From contig CM073898.1 in NCBI GenBank assembly GCA_037176705.1, forward strand, positions 22,738,488 to 22,802,487: a stretch of DNA of 64,000 nucleotides, read 5' to 3'. The position numbers and the translations under genes are program-made. The notes beneath the pieces were generated by a model. It saw only the letters and a program-made list of their open reading frames with translations. It had not been told where the DNA came from and did not search any database. The DNA comes from Molossus alvarezi. Lineage: Eukaryota; Chordata; Mammalia; Chiroptera; Molossidae. Shown piece after piece: positions 47,798-60,181 of this stretch (position 1 is the stretch's first letter; each line of letters begins with the position of its first letter).

Positions 47798-48714
47798 ATT
47801 GAGAAGTTATAATAATAAAAATGAAAGAGTTCACAATACTGATATATTAGAAATTTAAATTGCTACACAAACATCATCTATGTGCTTATTAACAAAATAC
47901 TGCATACGGGGGCTATCGTGTGAACACAGACATCATGGCAATGTGGCCCAGATATTTTTTTTAAAATTGCCGCTAACCCTAGATAAAGCAGGCCAGGTTT
48001 ATCCAATATATTAACCACTTTTCCTCCATAATCCCTTGTTTACTGTCCATGTGACTGCAAGTCCCTTAACTCCTTGCCAGTGGAACCTGAGAGTCTTTCG
48101 TGGGATAACTAAAATCCATCCTGATAACCCAGAATTCTCGGATCTTCTGCCTCAGCCATCTCTTCTTCTACTAACCCGGTTTCTTCAGTATTTTAAATGT
48201 CCTCTGTATAATTTGCTTTAGCATTGGCTAAATAGAAAGTTATTTCATTACAAATGTTATTAATAGCTGGTGCTTATCAAGGTATTTAAAGTCCTGTGTA
48301 GGGCACAGGGACTTACCAATATTCGTATTGTACATAATGTTTAAGACAGTAAGTATATAAAGAACCAGTATCATGCGTTTAGTACCCTGTGGCATTAATG
48401 GTATATACCAGCTAATTATCATCCCTGCTAACAATGTAACATTTATTATTACTATTTCCTAGGTTTCAATACACTTAAATTGTTATTCTTCCTGACAGTA
48501 CTTATATTTCAAACAAAGGTATTCACCAGAGAGAGGTTCTATTGCCCGATAGTAAAAAGAATTCCTTGGGCAAGTATGCCTTGTAACACTTCACTAATCA
48601 CTTTCTGTAACTGATTCCTACTCTATCTAGTTCTAAGTAATGGCCCTAAGTCTTGGCCTCACACCAGGATATTCCTCAGGAATGAACAGCATTAAAAAAT
48701 CCTGCTGCCTTGCA
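47798..48714. other. Unique sequence
   Basis: No gene recognised. The open frames at 48036-48221 (plus) and 48240-48434 (minus) have no known domain. Confidence 0.35.
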
Positions 48715-48822
48715 ACAGATTTGACCAATTATATTGGAATGCCTGGGGGTACTATTAAAGCATTAGTATTTTTAAAGCTCACCCAGGTAATTCCAAAATG
48801 CAATCAAAGTTTAAAAATACTG
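48715..48822 (+). mobile_element. MER5-type (hAT-Charlie) fragment
   Basis: 'gcattagtatttttaaagct', 'cacccaggtaattccaaaat' and 'caatcaaagtttaaaaatac' follow the 3' half of the MER5 family, which normally reads 'cagcca...gtttgagaa(c)cactg'. The 5' half is absent. Confidence 0.6.
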
Positions 48823-48982
48823 TGTAAAACCTTCTCCTGAATTCTGAAGCACACCCACAGATATTTAGAGTACCATTGTCTTAGAAACCTGTGATAAAAC
48901 TACTTTTCAGATATCTTTCTTTCCTATACATTGATTCATCTCCCTAGAGGTTTTTACATGACCAGGGCTTTATCTTGATTGG

Positions 48983-48989
<7 letters not shown>

Positions 48990-49030
<41 letters not shown>
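48990..49030 (+). repeat. (TG)n microsatellite
   Basis: About 20 uninterrupted TG units, the longest dinucleotide TG/CA run in the window. Confidence 0.96.
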
Positions 49031-49031
<1 letters not shown>

Positions 49032-50205
49032 TTAAAATATTCTTATCAGTTTTCCACAGGTGTCACCCACATAATTTTTAGTTGAATCATTTCTTCATAT
49101 TTTCTGTATATCCTGCCCCTGTGTATTTTAGAGATTTAGTTGATGCTATAAGCTTAAAATTCTGTCATATTTGTCCTTTATTTATGGATCATACATTGCT
49201 TTTGCTGAATACTCACATGTTAAGTAAATTCCACAGCATGGTTGAGAATCTTCTTCCATGCCAGCATGTCTTACAACATATGAGAAAATAATTAGAAAAC
49301 ATGATGTAAGGTCATGGGTGTGATTCAGTGGGAGTCCTCCATGAAATAGTTTCTGAAATGATACAACTAGATCCTTCAGGTATCAATGTCCATGCTTCTG
49401 TATTTTCTTGTATTTTTTCTACTTTGTTCTAAACTAAACTTTTATTACCATTAATTTTACAGAGCCATCTCATTACACTGATTAGATTATTTTTCCTCTC
49501 AATTCAGACACGTTCAGACTTGGAATACCCTTAATTTATTACTCAACAGAGGCTTCTTTTAGGTTTAACAGTGAGGCAAGTATGTTTTATGCAATGACTC
49601 TTTTCAGTGTTTGAAAGATTACAGATTTCCTAAAGATTCTAGTTCTAGTTCAACTAATTCTGATACTATGCTCAAAGAAATACGACTTTTAGTTGGAAGT
49701 ATTTTGGGGAGTAGCAAAACTGAGAATATGAACGGGGGGGAAAGAGTTCATTTCTGACTTCTTTAAAGGACATAAATTTAATTATTGTAAGTCACTAATT
49801 GAGGTCCTTTGAGTTTCTTGTTTTATGATCTGTAGTTCCACATGTCTCAAGTGAAGCTTTTTTTGACATTTGGTCTTCTCCTGAGTGCTTGAGTAGACAT
49901 TAGTATTTTTTCATATGTGCTTAAGAATGTGGTGGTCGAAATTGTACAAAATAATCCAATTGATGCAACTAGTACAATTGGATTGCCTAAGATCTGGATG
50001 CCAGTCTTCTATCAGTGTTTTCAAAGACCTAACGCTGAGATACGATACTCCATCATGCTCTCACATTTTTGTATGGCTTGCAAGCAAAGACACTAACTCC
50101 TTTTTTTTTTTTCCTAGACTGCCTTTTCAAGGATGTTTGTATAGCAAATAGCCCTGGGAGGTATTGTATCTATCTCCACAGTCAGGAGGATTGTTTATGT
50201 TCAGT
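49031..50205. other. Unique AT-rich sequence
   Basis: No gene or repeat family recognised. A 7-G run lies at 49733-49740 and a T-run at 50100-50113. Confidence 0.35.
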
Positions 50206-50475
50206 ATAATAAAAATAATGTTTGCCTCTGGGACAAAGGGCAAGTTTGCTTACTGTCCATTATAAACCAGACTTTCTCTCCTCCAATGTGACCCATTTTA
50301 TGCACAGGTGTCACCTGACCCTATTTACCTAACCACGTGGGACCGGGAGCTCAGGGAACTTAAAAATAGTGGTATTTTGGTCATTACTCTTAATGAGTAA
50401 TAAACAACCCTTTGTCGCTGACCCAGGAATCTCTTCTGCCAGCGACCATCAAACGATGGCAGGGTCACTTGTCGC
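50206..50475 (+). mobile_element. Possible solo LTR, class unresolved
   Basis: The segment is less AT-rich, opens with TG ('tgtttgcctctgggacaaag'), holds a polyadenylation-like 'gtaataaacaaccc', and ends near 'ccatcaaacgatggca'. This composition and layout resemble an old ERV LTR. No duplication or internal region is visible, and I do not recognise the family. Confidence 0.3.
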
Positions 50476-51404
50476 TTGCAAATAGGTTATAATCTTAGAA
50501 ACTTCTTCTTCTTCTTCTTTAGTATTTGACACTGATCACTTTATGCATAGTCTCACCCTAAAACTTTCTATATAAAGACCTATGTGAAAAAGATCCTTTC
50601 TTTTTATCTATGTGTTTGTCATGGATTTTTTAAAATATATTCAGAAAGTGTTTTTTGTTTTGTTTTGTTTTTTTCTTTATAACACACTTATTGCCTCTCA
50701 GATTTCTGACAAATATAAAATCCATATTCATGTCATTAACAAAAAGGATTGAGACATGACTAGGGAGAGGAAGTTGTCCTAAAGTATGTCAGTCAAGAAC
50801 TTTCTAAGGGATAACAAATAAGTAAAATTGCTAATCTTCAGACATGGTTGTCAAACCAGCAAAAAATCTTTCACACAGAATCATTATCCACTTTTTCTCT
50901 TCTTCTCTGTAAATACACCATGTAAAACATTTCTACTGAAGTTAAGAAGCAATATTTCTAATTCATTCACTTTACTTAGAAATTCAATAACCCTATAGTG
51001 AAAGAAAAATTAGGTTGCTTTGGAATAATTTGTTCTTATTGAACTGTTTTGGCCTCAGTGTTCACATTATTTACTGCTAAATGATAACAAAACATTTGTT
51101 TGAAAATTCATCCCCACAGTTTTCTGCCTTTTGCATTCAGATCAAGTGAAAATTTATCCCAGTTCACTTTTGTACAGTTTTTAGAAAATATGATTTCCCT
51201 TTTAGAAAAATGAAAGAAGTATATGTCTGTACTATTCTGCGTCTTTTCCTTTTTACTATGATTTTGCAAGCAGCGGAACAGTGGTCTCCTCTAGTACCCT
51301 TGGGTGACAATCACTGATCCCGGTGAGGTCAAATTACTTCAATTAATGAAATGTTTGCCTCTCCCACTGGATATCCCATCATTTGGGCCTGGAATTCCTT
51401 CATT
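50476..51404. other. Unique AT-rich sequence with a short CTT run
   Basis: (CTT)n at 50503-50520 and TTTTG units near 50651-50670. No gene recognised. Confidence 0.35.
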
Positions 51405-51600
51405 TCTTTTTCAGGTTTACTGAGATATAATGTATAAACTATAACATTGTGTCATTTTAACTTACACAACTTGATAATTTGATCCACATATAGAGATATG
51501 ATCACCAAAATAAAGTTAGTTAATATATCCCTCACTTCACATAATTATCTCTCTTTTGGGGGGTTTTTTGGTGGTGATGAGAACATTTAAAATTTACTCT
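51405..51600 (-). mobile_element. Old L1M LINE, 3' UTR (left piece)
   Basis: 'tactgagatataatgtataa' and the lead-in to 'gaacatttaaaatttactct' are typical of the reverse strand of old L1M 3' UTRs. The element is cut here by the younger L1 and resumes at 52718. Confidence 0.65.
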
Positions 51601-52463
51601 CTTGGGCAGAACTATCACTGATACAATGCCTAAGGCAAGAGAAACAAAGGAAAAAATTCATACATGGGACTACATCAAACTCAAAAGCTTCTGCACAACA
51701 AAAGAAACAACCACCAAAATGGAAAGGCAACCCACTCTGTGGGAGAGCATAATTGCCAATGATACATCAGATAAGGGGTTAATTTCTAAAATATATAGAG
51801 TACTCATACAACTCAACAAATGAGAGACAAAAAACCCAATTAAAAAATGGGCAGAGGACCTAAAGAGACACCTCTCCAAACAGGACATACAAATGGCCAA
51901 GAGACATATGAAGAAATGCTCAACATCACTAATCATCAGAGAGATGCAAATTAAGACAACTATGAGGTATCACTTCACACCTGCCAGAATGGCTGCCATC
52001 AACAAATCATCAAACAACAAGAGCTGGCGAGAGGGTATGGAGAAAAGGGGACTCTAGTAACTGCTGGTGGAAATGCAGACTGTTGCAGCCACTATGGAAA
52101 ACAACATGGTGTTTTCTCAAAAAATTAGAACTTGAACTGCCATTTGACCCAGTGATCCCACTTCTAGGAATATATCCCAAGAAGCCTGAAACAACAACCA
52201 GAAAGAATATATGTACCCCTATGTTCATAGCAGCACTATTTACAATTGCTAAGATCTGGAAACAGCCCAAGTGTCCATCAATAGATGAGTGGATAAAAAA
52301 GTTGTGGTACATATACACAATGAAACACTATACAGCTATAATAAAGAAAGGTCTCTTATCCTTTGAGATGACGTGGAGAGACCTGGAGAGTATTATGCTA
52401 AGCCAAATAAGCCAAGCAGAGAAAGACAAATATCACATGTTCTCATTTATTTGTGGACTATAA
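51601..52463 (+). pseudogene. L1 ORF2 C-terminal remnant
   Basis: Recognisable ORF2 C-terminal phrases: [30 protein letters not shown], then after stops and a frame change (around 51820-52080) ELELPFDPVIPLLGIYPKKP, FIAALFTIAKIWKQPKCPSI and IKKLWYIYTMKHYTAI. No endonuclease or RT core is present. It is non-functional. Confidence 0.88.
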
Positions 52464-52704
52464 TGAACAAAATAGACCCAGAGACATAGAAAGGAGTACA
52501 ATTCAGACTGATGAATTTCAGAGGTAGGGGGTGGTGGGGAGGGATGAGATAAACCAAAGAACTTAATTGCATGTATGCATAATCAATAGACATAGACAAC
52601 AATGCTTGGCTGGGGATGAGGGGGCAGGATAGGGAGGAGGGTGTCAATGGGGGAAATAGAAGAAACATCTGTAACAAAAATAAATTAATAAAAAAATAAA
52701 TAAA
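51601..52704 (+). mobile_element. Younger L1 LINE, 5'-truncated
   Basis: About 1.1 kb containing the ORF2 C-terminal region and a bat-type 3' UTR (52480-52680) ending in an A-rich tail. Flanks 'taaaatttactct' (51588-51600) and 'taaaatctactct' (52705-52717) match at 12 of 13 bases and lie in the older L1M, so this copy inserted into it. The 5' end is inside ORF2, the usual outcome of incomplete reverse transcription. Confidence 0.9.
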
Positions 52705-52717
52705 TAAAATCTACTCT

Positions 52718-53248
52718 GTTAGCAAATTTCAAGTATATAATACAGTATTGCAATATTGGTAACCAGTCACCATTATATCCATTAGGTCTTCAGTATTTAT
52801 TTATTTATAACAGGAATTTTGTGTGTTTGACCAACATCGTCCCTCAATTCCCCAATCCTCAGACCCTGACAACCACCATTCTTTCGGTTTCTATGAGTTC
52901 AAGCATTTTTATATTTTACATATTAGTAAAATAATGCATTATTTTTATTTCTCTGTCTGACTAATTTTACTTAGCACAATGCCCTCAGGATTCATCTATG
53001 TTGTCATAAATAGCAGCATATTCTTCTTTTTACAGCTGACTAATATTCCATTGTGTATATATGCCACATTTTCTTGACACGTTTATCTGTCAGAGGACAC
53101 TTAGATTCCATATCCTTGGCTACTGTGAATAATGCTGCAATGACATGGAGGTGCATGTAGCTCTTCAATATAGTGATTTTATTTCCTTTGGCAATATACT
53201 CAGAAGTGGGATTGCTAATCACATAGTAGCTTAAAAGTGTTTTTAGAG
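52718..53248 (-). mobile_element. Old L1M LINE (middle piece)
   Basis: It resumes the L1M after the younger L1: 'agcaaatttcaagtatataa', 'cagaccctgacaaccaccat', 'attccattgtgtatatatgc' and 'agaagtgggattgctaatca' are all typical reverse-strand L1M phrases in order. Confidence 0.8.
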
Positions 53249-53455
53249 GCCCTGCTGGTGTGGCTCAGTGGTTGAGCATCAACCCATGTACTAAGAGGTC
53301 CCCAGTTTAATTCCTGGTCAGGACACATGCCCAGGTTGTGGGCCAAATCCCAGTGGGGGGCATGCAGGGGACGACCAATCAATGTCCTCTCCCATCAATG
53401 TTCTCTCTCATCAATGTTTCTATCTCTAGAATCAATAAAGAAAAAAATTTTTTTA
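53249..53455 (+). mobile_element. VES SINE inserted in L1M
   Basis: Head 'ccctgctggtgtggctcagtgg', B-box 'gtttaattcctggtcagg', 'gcccaggttgtgggccaaat', repeated 'atcaatgtt' and CT pieces, 'agaatcaataaagaaaaaaa' tail. It interrupts an L1M that continues on both sides. Confidence 0.88.
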
Positions 53456-54105
53456 ATGTTTTTTGAGGAACTTGTTTTCTATTTTTCTGCTAAACCAATT
53501 TACATTTTACCAACAGGCAACAGGGTTAACTTTTTATCACCTGTTTATTAACACTCATTATCTACCATGTTTTTTATATTAGCCATTGTAATATCTCACT
53601 GTGGTTTCAATTTTTATTTTCCTAATAATTAGTAATGTTGAGCATCATTTTATGTAACTGCTGATCATTTGCATGTCTTCTTTGGATGTCTATTCAGGAC
53701 CTCTTCCCATATTTTAATCAAGATAATGGGTTTTTTTGCTATTAAATTATATGAATTTTTAATATTTTTTTGTATTAACATTTTATCAGATATGTAGCTT
53801 GAAAATACATTTTCCCATTTCATAGGTTGCTTTTTCATTTTGTTGATTGTTTCTTCTGCTGTGCAGAAGCTTTAGTTTAATGTAGTCCCACTATTAAGTT
53901 TTGCTTTTTATTACTTATGTTTTGACATTATATTTCCAAAGTCATTACCAAGACAAATGTCAAGAAACTTTCCCCCCTCTGTTCTCTTCTAATTTCAGGT
54001 CTTATATTTAAGACTTTAATCAATTCTTAGTTAATTTTTGTGAGTAGAGTAAGACAGGGGCCCAACTTTTTATTCTTTTGCATGTGAATATAGAATTCTC
54101 TCAGT
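53456..54105 (-). mobile_element. Old L1M LINE (right piece)
   Basis: It continues with 'ttttttgaggaacttgtttt', 'aatgttgagcatcattttat', 'ttttgttgattgtttcttct' and 'gcagaagctttagtttaatg', matching the reverse strand of the L1 ORF2 3' region. It ends near 54105. Confidence 0.78.
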
Positions 54106-55779
54106 ACACCTCAGTATTGCTCTTACACATCCAATCTGGGATTTATTTTGCTCCAGTGTGGCACTGGGACTTCTCTGCTGCACTGCTCACTTCCACAAAG
54201 ACCCTTGTCCATGAGCGGTTGTCTAAATTGGTGTTCTTTGGAGGGAAGACAGTGAAGTAAAAACTCTTACTCTACCAAGTTGAAGATATCACTCTAACTC
54301 CTGCTTTAAGTTATGTTTATTTTTCAAAATCTGAAGATCATTTTTCTTGGACTAGATGGAATCTAGAGTTGGTAATTCAGTCTGCTCTGTGGCATTGTTT
54401 AAAAATTTGCCATTCTCTCGAGGAAATGAAATACTGAATGCAAAAACTTTCATGACCTCTGTATTATTATTTCCTCTAGCCCTATTGATAATCTCTTATA
54501 GACCTTTATATTTGTTGAAAAGGTGTCCATCTTTCAATTATTTATAATCTTCTTTGAAAGTTGACTGCTTTTTTTGAGTTCTCTGAATACCCACTGCTTT
54601 CATCAGGTACCTCTTTATTTTTGTATTTTTTAGTATTTTGTATTTTTTAGTATTCGTAATTATTCTCTAAGAATTTCTCTTTGAGATCTCCCCTACTCAA
54701 GTTGCAGCCTATTGTAGTGTTCACAATTGTGAAAACATATCTAACTTTTTATTAACTCTTGTTTTGCACGATTGAAAATGTGTTATAGCTAAAAATGATA
54801 TGTTTCTGCATCTTTATTTTTGAAACTTCAAATATGTGCTGTATACAATCAAATAAACATGCCTTACTGGTCAGAATAATAAATGGTGTTATTGAAAGAG
54901 ACTGGGCTTAGAATTTTGTTAAACATCACTGGGTAGCAAGTATGCATGAGGCACTCACTTTGTTTTCTGGTACATAGTTAACAGCCAACAAGTATTTCTT
55001 CTTCATCTCAGAGTCTTAGTTATTTTATTTATAGAATAATAATAACATCAATCATATATTTTTATAAAATAATGTATCAAAAGACTTTATACAATGAAAA
55101 GCACAATAAAATACATTACAGCACTGTTTTTCATACTATCTAGAGGAAGAAACCACACACAATTGAAGGGATGATTTTTCAAACACACTCATTTTTACAG
55201 ATTGAGGTGCCCAGAACTGAACTATAGAGTCCAAGTCTCATATCAGCAACAGTGATGGCAGGATGATTCTACAAGTGGTAACAGACCTCTTACATTGACC
55301 ACCATGTCCCAGATATTCTGGTGAGTAATCATGTTTTGTCAGCATATTAAAGAACAAAGAAAACCTCAATGAAATAAGTGCAGTTACTATTTTTACTTTC
55401 CAGCTGAGAGAACTTCCTTCTAGAACCCTGGAATGAATGTGTCCTGCTTACACAACTGGAAAGCAGTGGATCTCGGAGTTGGAATGAAAATTCTGACTCC
55501 AGAACCCATGCTCTTCACCACATAGAGTCACCACTGTCTTTCGCCTCTCCACTGATTTTAGGAAGCATAAGTTCTGCTCTTCCTGGACCATGGCAATATA
55601 TATTCACTCTGTCCTCTGTGTTTCCACCCTAACCAAATTTCTGGAAAAATCAGATTCAAGGTTTTCTTTCCAGGAAAATTCTCTCTCTTCTACTTCCTAT
55701 TTTATTTAATAAATAGATGTAATATAATTTGATGATGATGGATAAATGCAATTTAGTATAGATGAAACATAACTATGTA
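54106..55779. other. Unique AT-rich sequence
   Basis: No gene recognised. A short repeated 'gtattttttagtattttg'-like stretch lies near 54620-54650. Confidence 0.35.
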
Positions 55780-56050
55780 TTATTAGTCTCTTGCTGTGAC
55801 ATATTACCCAAAATTTAGCATCTGAAAACAACACACGTTCGCCACGTCACAATTTTCGTGTCTGATGCTTGGGGAGTGGTTCAGCCGGAAGCCTAAGTGC
55901 AGCACCTCTCACAAGGCAGCAGCCAAGGTGTCAGCTGGGGCTACAGGCATCTCAAGGCGGGGGGTGGGGGTGGGGGGAGGCTCCTCTGGAGCGCGCTCAC
56001 GTGGAAGGCTTCGGGTCCTTGCTGATTTTTATATGAAGTTCGCTCTAAAA
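55780..56050 (-). mobile_element. MaLR/MLT1-like LTR fragment
   Basis: 'ttgctgtgacatattaccca', 'gcatctgaaaacaacacacg', 'cacaaggcagcagccaaggt', 'gtcagctggggctacaggca' and 'cgctcacgtggaaggcttcg' follow the reverse strand of MLT1-class LTRs. It includes a G-rich insertion at 55962-55978. Confidence 0.5.
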
Positions 56051-56387
56051 AATTAACTTTAATGCCTTTATGATTATTTTAATAGCCTATGGTAAATTAT
56101 ATTAGGTGAATTTAATGGGACAACTACTTGGAATATGCCATGTATTAAAATGCATTTAATTGTTCAAAAACATAGGTCTGGCTTCAAAGTACTTGTAGCA
56201 AAAGAGTACTTTAAAATAAATAAAACAGGTGCACAAATTACTATAATGTGAAGCTGTCTTTTAAAAATACTATAAAAGATTATACTTGATGTAAAGTAAA
56301 CATTTTAAATGAATATTTCTTTTTGGGAGGAGATCAGAAAAGATACTTGGATGATCTATAATGACTAATCATTGATCAGATATTTTA

Positions 56388-56558
56388 TTTTATTTTTAAA
56401 CATTTTTTTAAGAGAGAGAGACACATGCACTTGTTGTTCCTCTTATTTTATGCATTCATCGGCTGTTCCTTCTGTGTGCCCTGACCGTGGATTGAACGCA
56501 CAAGCTTAAAGTATCAGGATAATTCTCTAACCAACTGAGTTACATGGCCAGGACCAGG
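56388..56558 (-). mobile_element. VES-related SINE, diverged
   Basis: Minus-strand copy with head 'cctggccatgtaactcagtt', B-box-like 'gtgcgttcaatccacggtcag', GA/CT region and A/T tail. A perfect 12-bp duplication 'tcagatatttta' lies at 56376-56387 and 56559-56570. Confidence 0.88.
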
Positions 56559-56803
56559 TCAGATATTTTAAATATTTGAAAGGTAATTGGACATATTTGT
56601 CAACCCTATCTGTGTTTTTTCTGCTCCTCAATATTTTTTCCTTCTTCATCTCCTTATTCTTCTTTAGATTTCAACAACCGCTATGTAATTTTAAGGATGT
56701 AGCATATGTAATATTAAGTCAATGACTTTTCTGGATTTAGAATGGTTGGTAAAACAGAAGACTGAGTTAATTAAATACTAATATATCCTGATTATCAATT
56801 TAA

Positions 56804-57011
56804 TTTTTTTTTCCTTTATTGATTTTAGAGAGAGAGGAAGTGAGAGGAAGAGATAGAAACAATGATGAGAGAGAATATCGACTGGCCGCCTTCTGCATGC
56901 CCCTCACTGGGGATCTGGCCCACAACCTGGGCATGTGTCCTGACCGGGAATTGAACTGGCGACTTCTTGGTGCATGGGATAATGTTCAACCGCTGAGCCA
57001 CACCAGCCAGA
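56804..57011 (-). mobile_element. VES SINE (short-tail type)
   Basis: Minus-strand copy: head 'gtctggctggtgtggctcag', 'cagttcaattcccggtcagg', 'gcccaggttgtgggccagat', CT tract and 'aaaatcaataaagg' tail. A perfect 17-bp duplication (cctgattatcaatttaa) lies at 56787-56803 and 57012-57028. Confidence 0.94.
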
Positions 57012-57028
57012 CCTGATTATCAATTTAA

Positions 57029-57594
57029 AATGCAGTACTTCTTAAAAAAAAAAAAAAAGATGATCATCATAATTTAAAATTTACACTTTTAAGAAGTTAC
57101 TACTATGCTTTTGTCATTGAGATTATCAATAAACTAAAAATTGAGAACGTCTATACTCATTTAGAGCATTGCCAATTTTTTATTATATGGCTCTTATTAT
57201 ATAGCATTGTAAGTATATGATTTTAATAGTTCACATTTACGTGTAATATATTTACTTTTATATTCTTAGTATATAAATTGGAATTTAAACCAAGAAGATG
57301 ATTTAAAATATATAGGTAATGCAAGCAATAAACTTATTAAAATTTTAAAGTAACTTACGCATATGTTTAAGGAAGGATTTCACTCATTAAAAATGTTTTA
57401 AAATTTATTTTGATAAAAATAAACAAAAATTTTTGAAATTCTGTTGGGAAACAGAAAGCCACTAAAGTTTTCAGTTCATCATCCAGTTGACTTTTGTGAC
57501 TACTTAGCATCCACCCAGTAACATACAAAGAACTAAAGAGGATGAGGCTCCCAGGGTCGGAGCCTCTGACTACAGCAATGACATACTGAAGAGG
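57029..57594. other. Unique AT-rich sequence
   Basis: No gene recognised. A 15-A run lies at 57044-57058. Confidence 0.35.
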
Positions 57595-57815
57595 CACAAT
57601 GGTCTACAAGAGAGACTACCCCACCTGTCTGAATCCAATCCCCAGCCCAGTGGTTATTAGTTTTGTGGCCTTGGGCAAGTCATTCCACCTCCAAGGCTCA
57701 TTTATCTCATCTATAACAAGAACCTATTCATAATGCTGTATGAAATAACATGTGACGTTCTATGTAAATGATTAGGACATAGAAAATACTTCGTATGTGT
57801 TAGCTGCTATAATTA
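57595..57815 (+). mobile_element. MIR SINE
   Basis: 'gtggccttgggcaagtcatt', 'ccacctccaaggctcattta', 'tctcatctataacaagaacc' and 'gaaaatacttcgtatgtgtt' follow the MIR core and tail order. Confidence 0.7.
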
Positions 57816-59589
57816 GCCATTAATAAAATATGTGTGTATCTGCCAAATACATGGTCTGTCCCATCGCAATAATTTCCAAAGATGTAGACACTTAAAGAGA
57901 ATAAAAGGTATATATTTCATGCTAAAGATTGCCTCATAAATATAAATTTATTGCTTAAAACAGAATATTCAGTTTAGCTACTGCTAAATCAGCCACAATT
58001 TCTACATTTTCAATTCTTTCTGCATATGTGCATCTGTGTGTGTGATAATTTTTTCTTTGATATAAAGTTATGCATGCATGGCTGCAAATATAGAATCATC
58101 TTTCAGTGGTGTTCAATTTATGGAGAAGCCAGTTCACAATATTTCTTGTACCTCTGCTTTCATTCTTCAGGTGGCTGGTCTTATGGATAATGCATCATAC
58201 AGTATGCAGCCCTATAATTGTTGGATGGCCTGGTTCCCCAACAATTCAAATTAAGGTAACACAGTCCAAGAGTTAAGAAAATGAATGGATTTGATAGTGC
58301 TCTATTAAATCCATTTAGGCTACTGTAAAAGTAGCTGTAAAAGAGTGTTCCATACTTTATGGTTGCTAGAATTCTACAACCAGTATCTCTTGAGCAAACT
58401 GCAGTTTCCTCTAGATCAATATATAAATCTGTGTGGTATTCCAATTTCTGTTTCTGCCACTTTCAACTTAGAGGCTAAAGGCTTGCCTTCAGCTAAAATC
58501 CAATAGAATGTAAAGTGTTGCCTATCTAGGATACTCAAAGAATGCACCTTCTGGAGAGCTGAGGCATTTTGTTCTGGTCTATTTTATTTTAGTAGGTACT
58601 CAGTAAAAGTTTTTTGAATTATTCTGTGTATATTCCTATTCACAAGTGACTATGTTAAAGTACAGATTGAGCTGAGCTTCTGTATTTCAATAATGTAGGC
58701 TATAAACTCAAGTACGAACAAAGCCCAGACCCATAATGTCCATGACTAAATCTCTCTCTTTTAAAACCTAGCTGATTTGGAGAGTTTTGCCTTATTTGAA
58801 AAGTGACAGCTGCTTTTCAGCTACTTTCAAGGTTTATCAAACAGGAATGTGGGCCTAGCTTTCTCAGATATGATGTCCGAAGATATGCTGTATGTCCAGA
58901 TTTTTACGGACAATATCTTAAATGTGTGACTGTAACAAAACAAACAGATTTATTTTGTTAGAGGTTTTGTGTGTGTTTGTGTGTATTTGCTCAAACCAAT
59001 CAGCCCAAATCCTGTGAAATGATGCTTGTTAATAAGACTTCATCTTGGCAAACTGAGGTTCCTATGAGCTTCATGATTGGAATGCCAGATAGTGTTTCCC
59101 CGGAACCTCCCACCTCTTCCCTTCTGGTTGAGACCTTGAATAACACAACCAGTAAAACACAACCTCAAGGTATGATTATGTAGTCATTATATACTGGAGA
59201 CTCATTAGTAAACCTATTCAAATAGATCACTTAAGACCTGTGTAAGAAAAAGGTGGTTTACAAATAAATAGTTTTCAATAAGAACCTAACTTTTAAAATC
59301 TTACTGGAAAATAAATGGCAGAAGAAATAGAAAAGGGTTCCAGAGCTTGAATATAACAAATAATGCCATAGCCTTCAACAATCAACCCTTCTCAATAAAT
59401 GGAGATTATTATAAAAAGATGCAAGGAAACCAAAGCAAGGTTTTCAGCGTAGCGTACAAGTTCCATAAGAGCTCAGATTCTTGGCAATATCTAATTAATA
59501 ACCCAAACTGTCACTTAGCTCACCATAAGATACTGCTTTTCTCTGAATCTACTATGATGAGAAATCATCAGAACAAAATAGCATATGGG
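57816..59589. other. Unique block with a weak exon candidate
   Basis: No gene called. 58560-58620 may be an L2 tail. A plus-strand segment at 59004-59169 has splice-like flanks and is listed separately. Confidence 0.35.
59004..59169 (+). other. Candidate coding exon, identity unknown
   Basis: The segment is open for 55 codons (PKSCEMMLVNKTSSW... ending NNTTSKTQPQ), preceded by 'gctcaaaccaatcag' and followed by CAAG|GTATGA, a fair donor. The upstream tract is T/G-rich rather than pyrimidine-rich, so the acceptor is weak. I recognise no family. Chance is likely. Confidence 0.15.
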
Positions 59590-59725
59590 CTCATTCACTC
59601 ATTTAATAAACATATATAGAATATTTCTTCTGTGCCAAATACTAAACTAGGTGTAGCAGTGACCCCTCCTTCCCCCCGAAAGGGTCTCTATTCTTGAAAC
59701 AGCTAATTCTGACAAAAAGTACAAA
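59590..59725 (-). mobile_element. L2 LINE 3' end
   Basis: 'tcattcactcatttaataaa', 'ttctgtgccaaatactaaac' and 'aggtgtagcagtgac' follow the reverse complement of the L2 3' terminus. Confidence 0.6.
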
Positions 59726-59924
59726 GATGGGGGATGTGAAAATTTGTCTTTATGTCTTCTTTTTAAGGGCTATTTCATAAAAAATGTTGACTTTTTTTTT
59801 AACCCCAAATTCCTTTTACCTGAGAGATGGCTTAACTTATACATAGATACCCAATGCCAAACAGAGTGTTATTTCTCTTCTAAATTTTAACAGATGGTTG
59901 ATTAAATTTAGAAATCCAGTAGTG

Positions 59925-60181
59925 CCCTGGCCGGTTTGGCTCAGCGGTTTTAGCGTCCGCCTGCGGTCCGGAGGGACCCGGGTTCAGTTCCCACTAAGGG
60001 CATGTACCTTGGTTGCAGTTTGTCCCCGGCCCTGGTTGGTCGTGTGGGTGGCAGCCACTTGATGTGTCCCTTTCACATCGATGTTTCCCTCTCTCTCTCT
60101 CTTCCTCTCTCTCCCTCCCACTCTATCTGTGCAAAAAATGGAAAACTGTCCTCGAGTGAGGATAAAAAAAAAAAAAAATAC
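59925..60181 (+). mobile_element. VES SINE (long-tail type)
   Basis: Complete copy: 'ggccggtttggctcagcggt', 'gcctgcggtccggaggga', B-box 'gggttcagttcccactaag', CT tract, 'gtcctcgagtgaggata' and a 15-A tail. A perfect 13-bp duplication 'aaatccagtagtg' lies at 59912-59924 and 60182-60194. Confidence 0.94.

Noticed and set aside
52083..52463. 126-codon open frame as a host gene
   Set aside because: It matches the ORF2 C-terminal region of L1 and lies in a 5'-truncated copy with target-site duplication.
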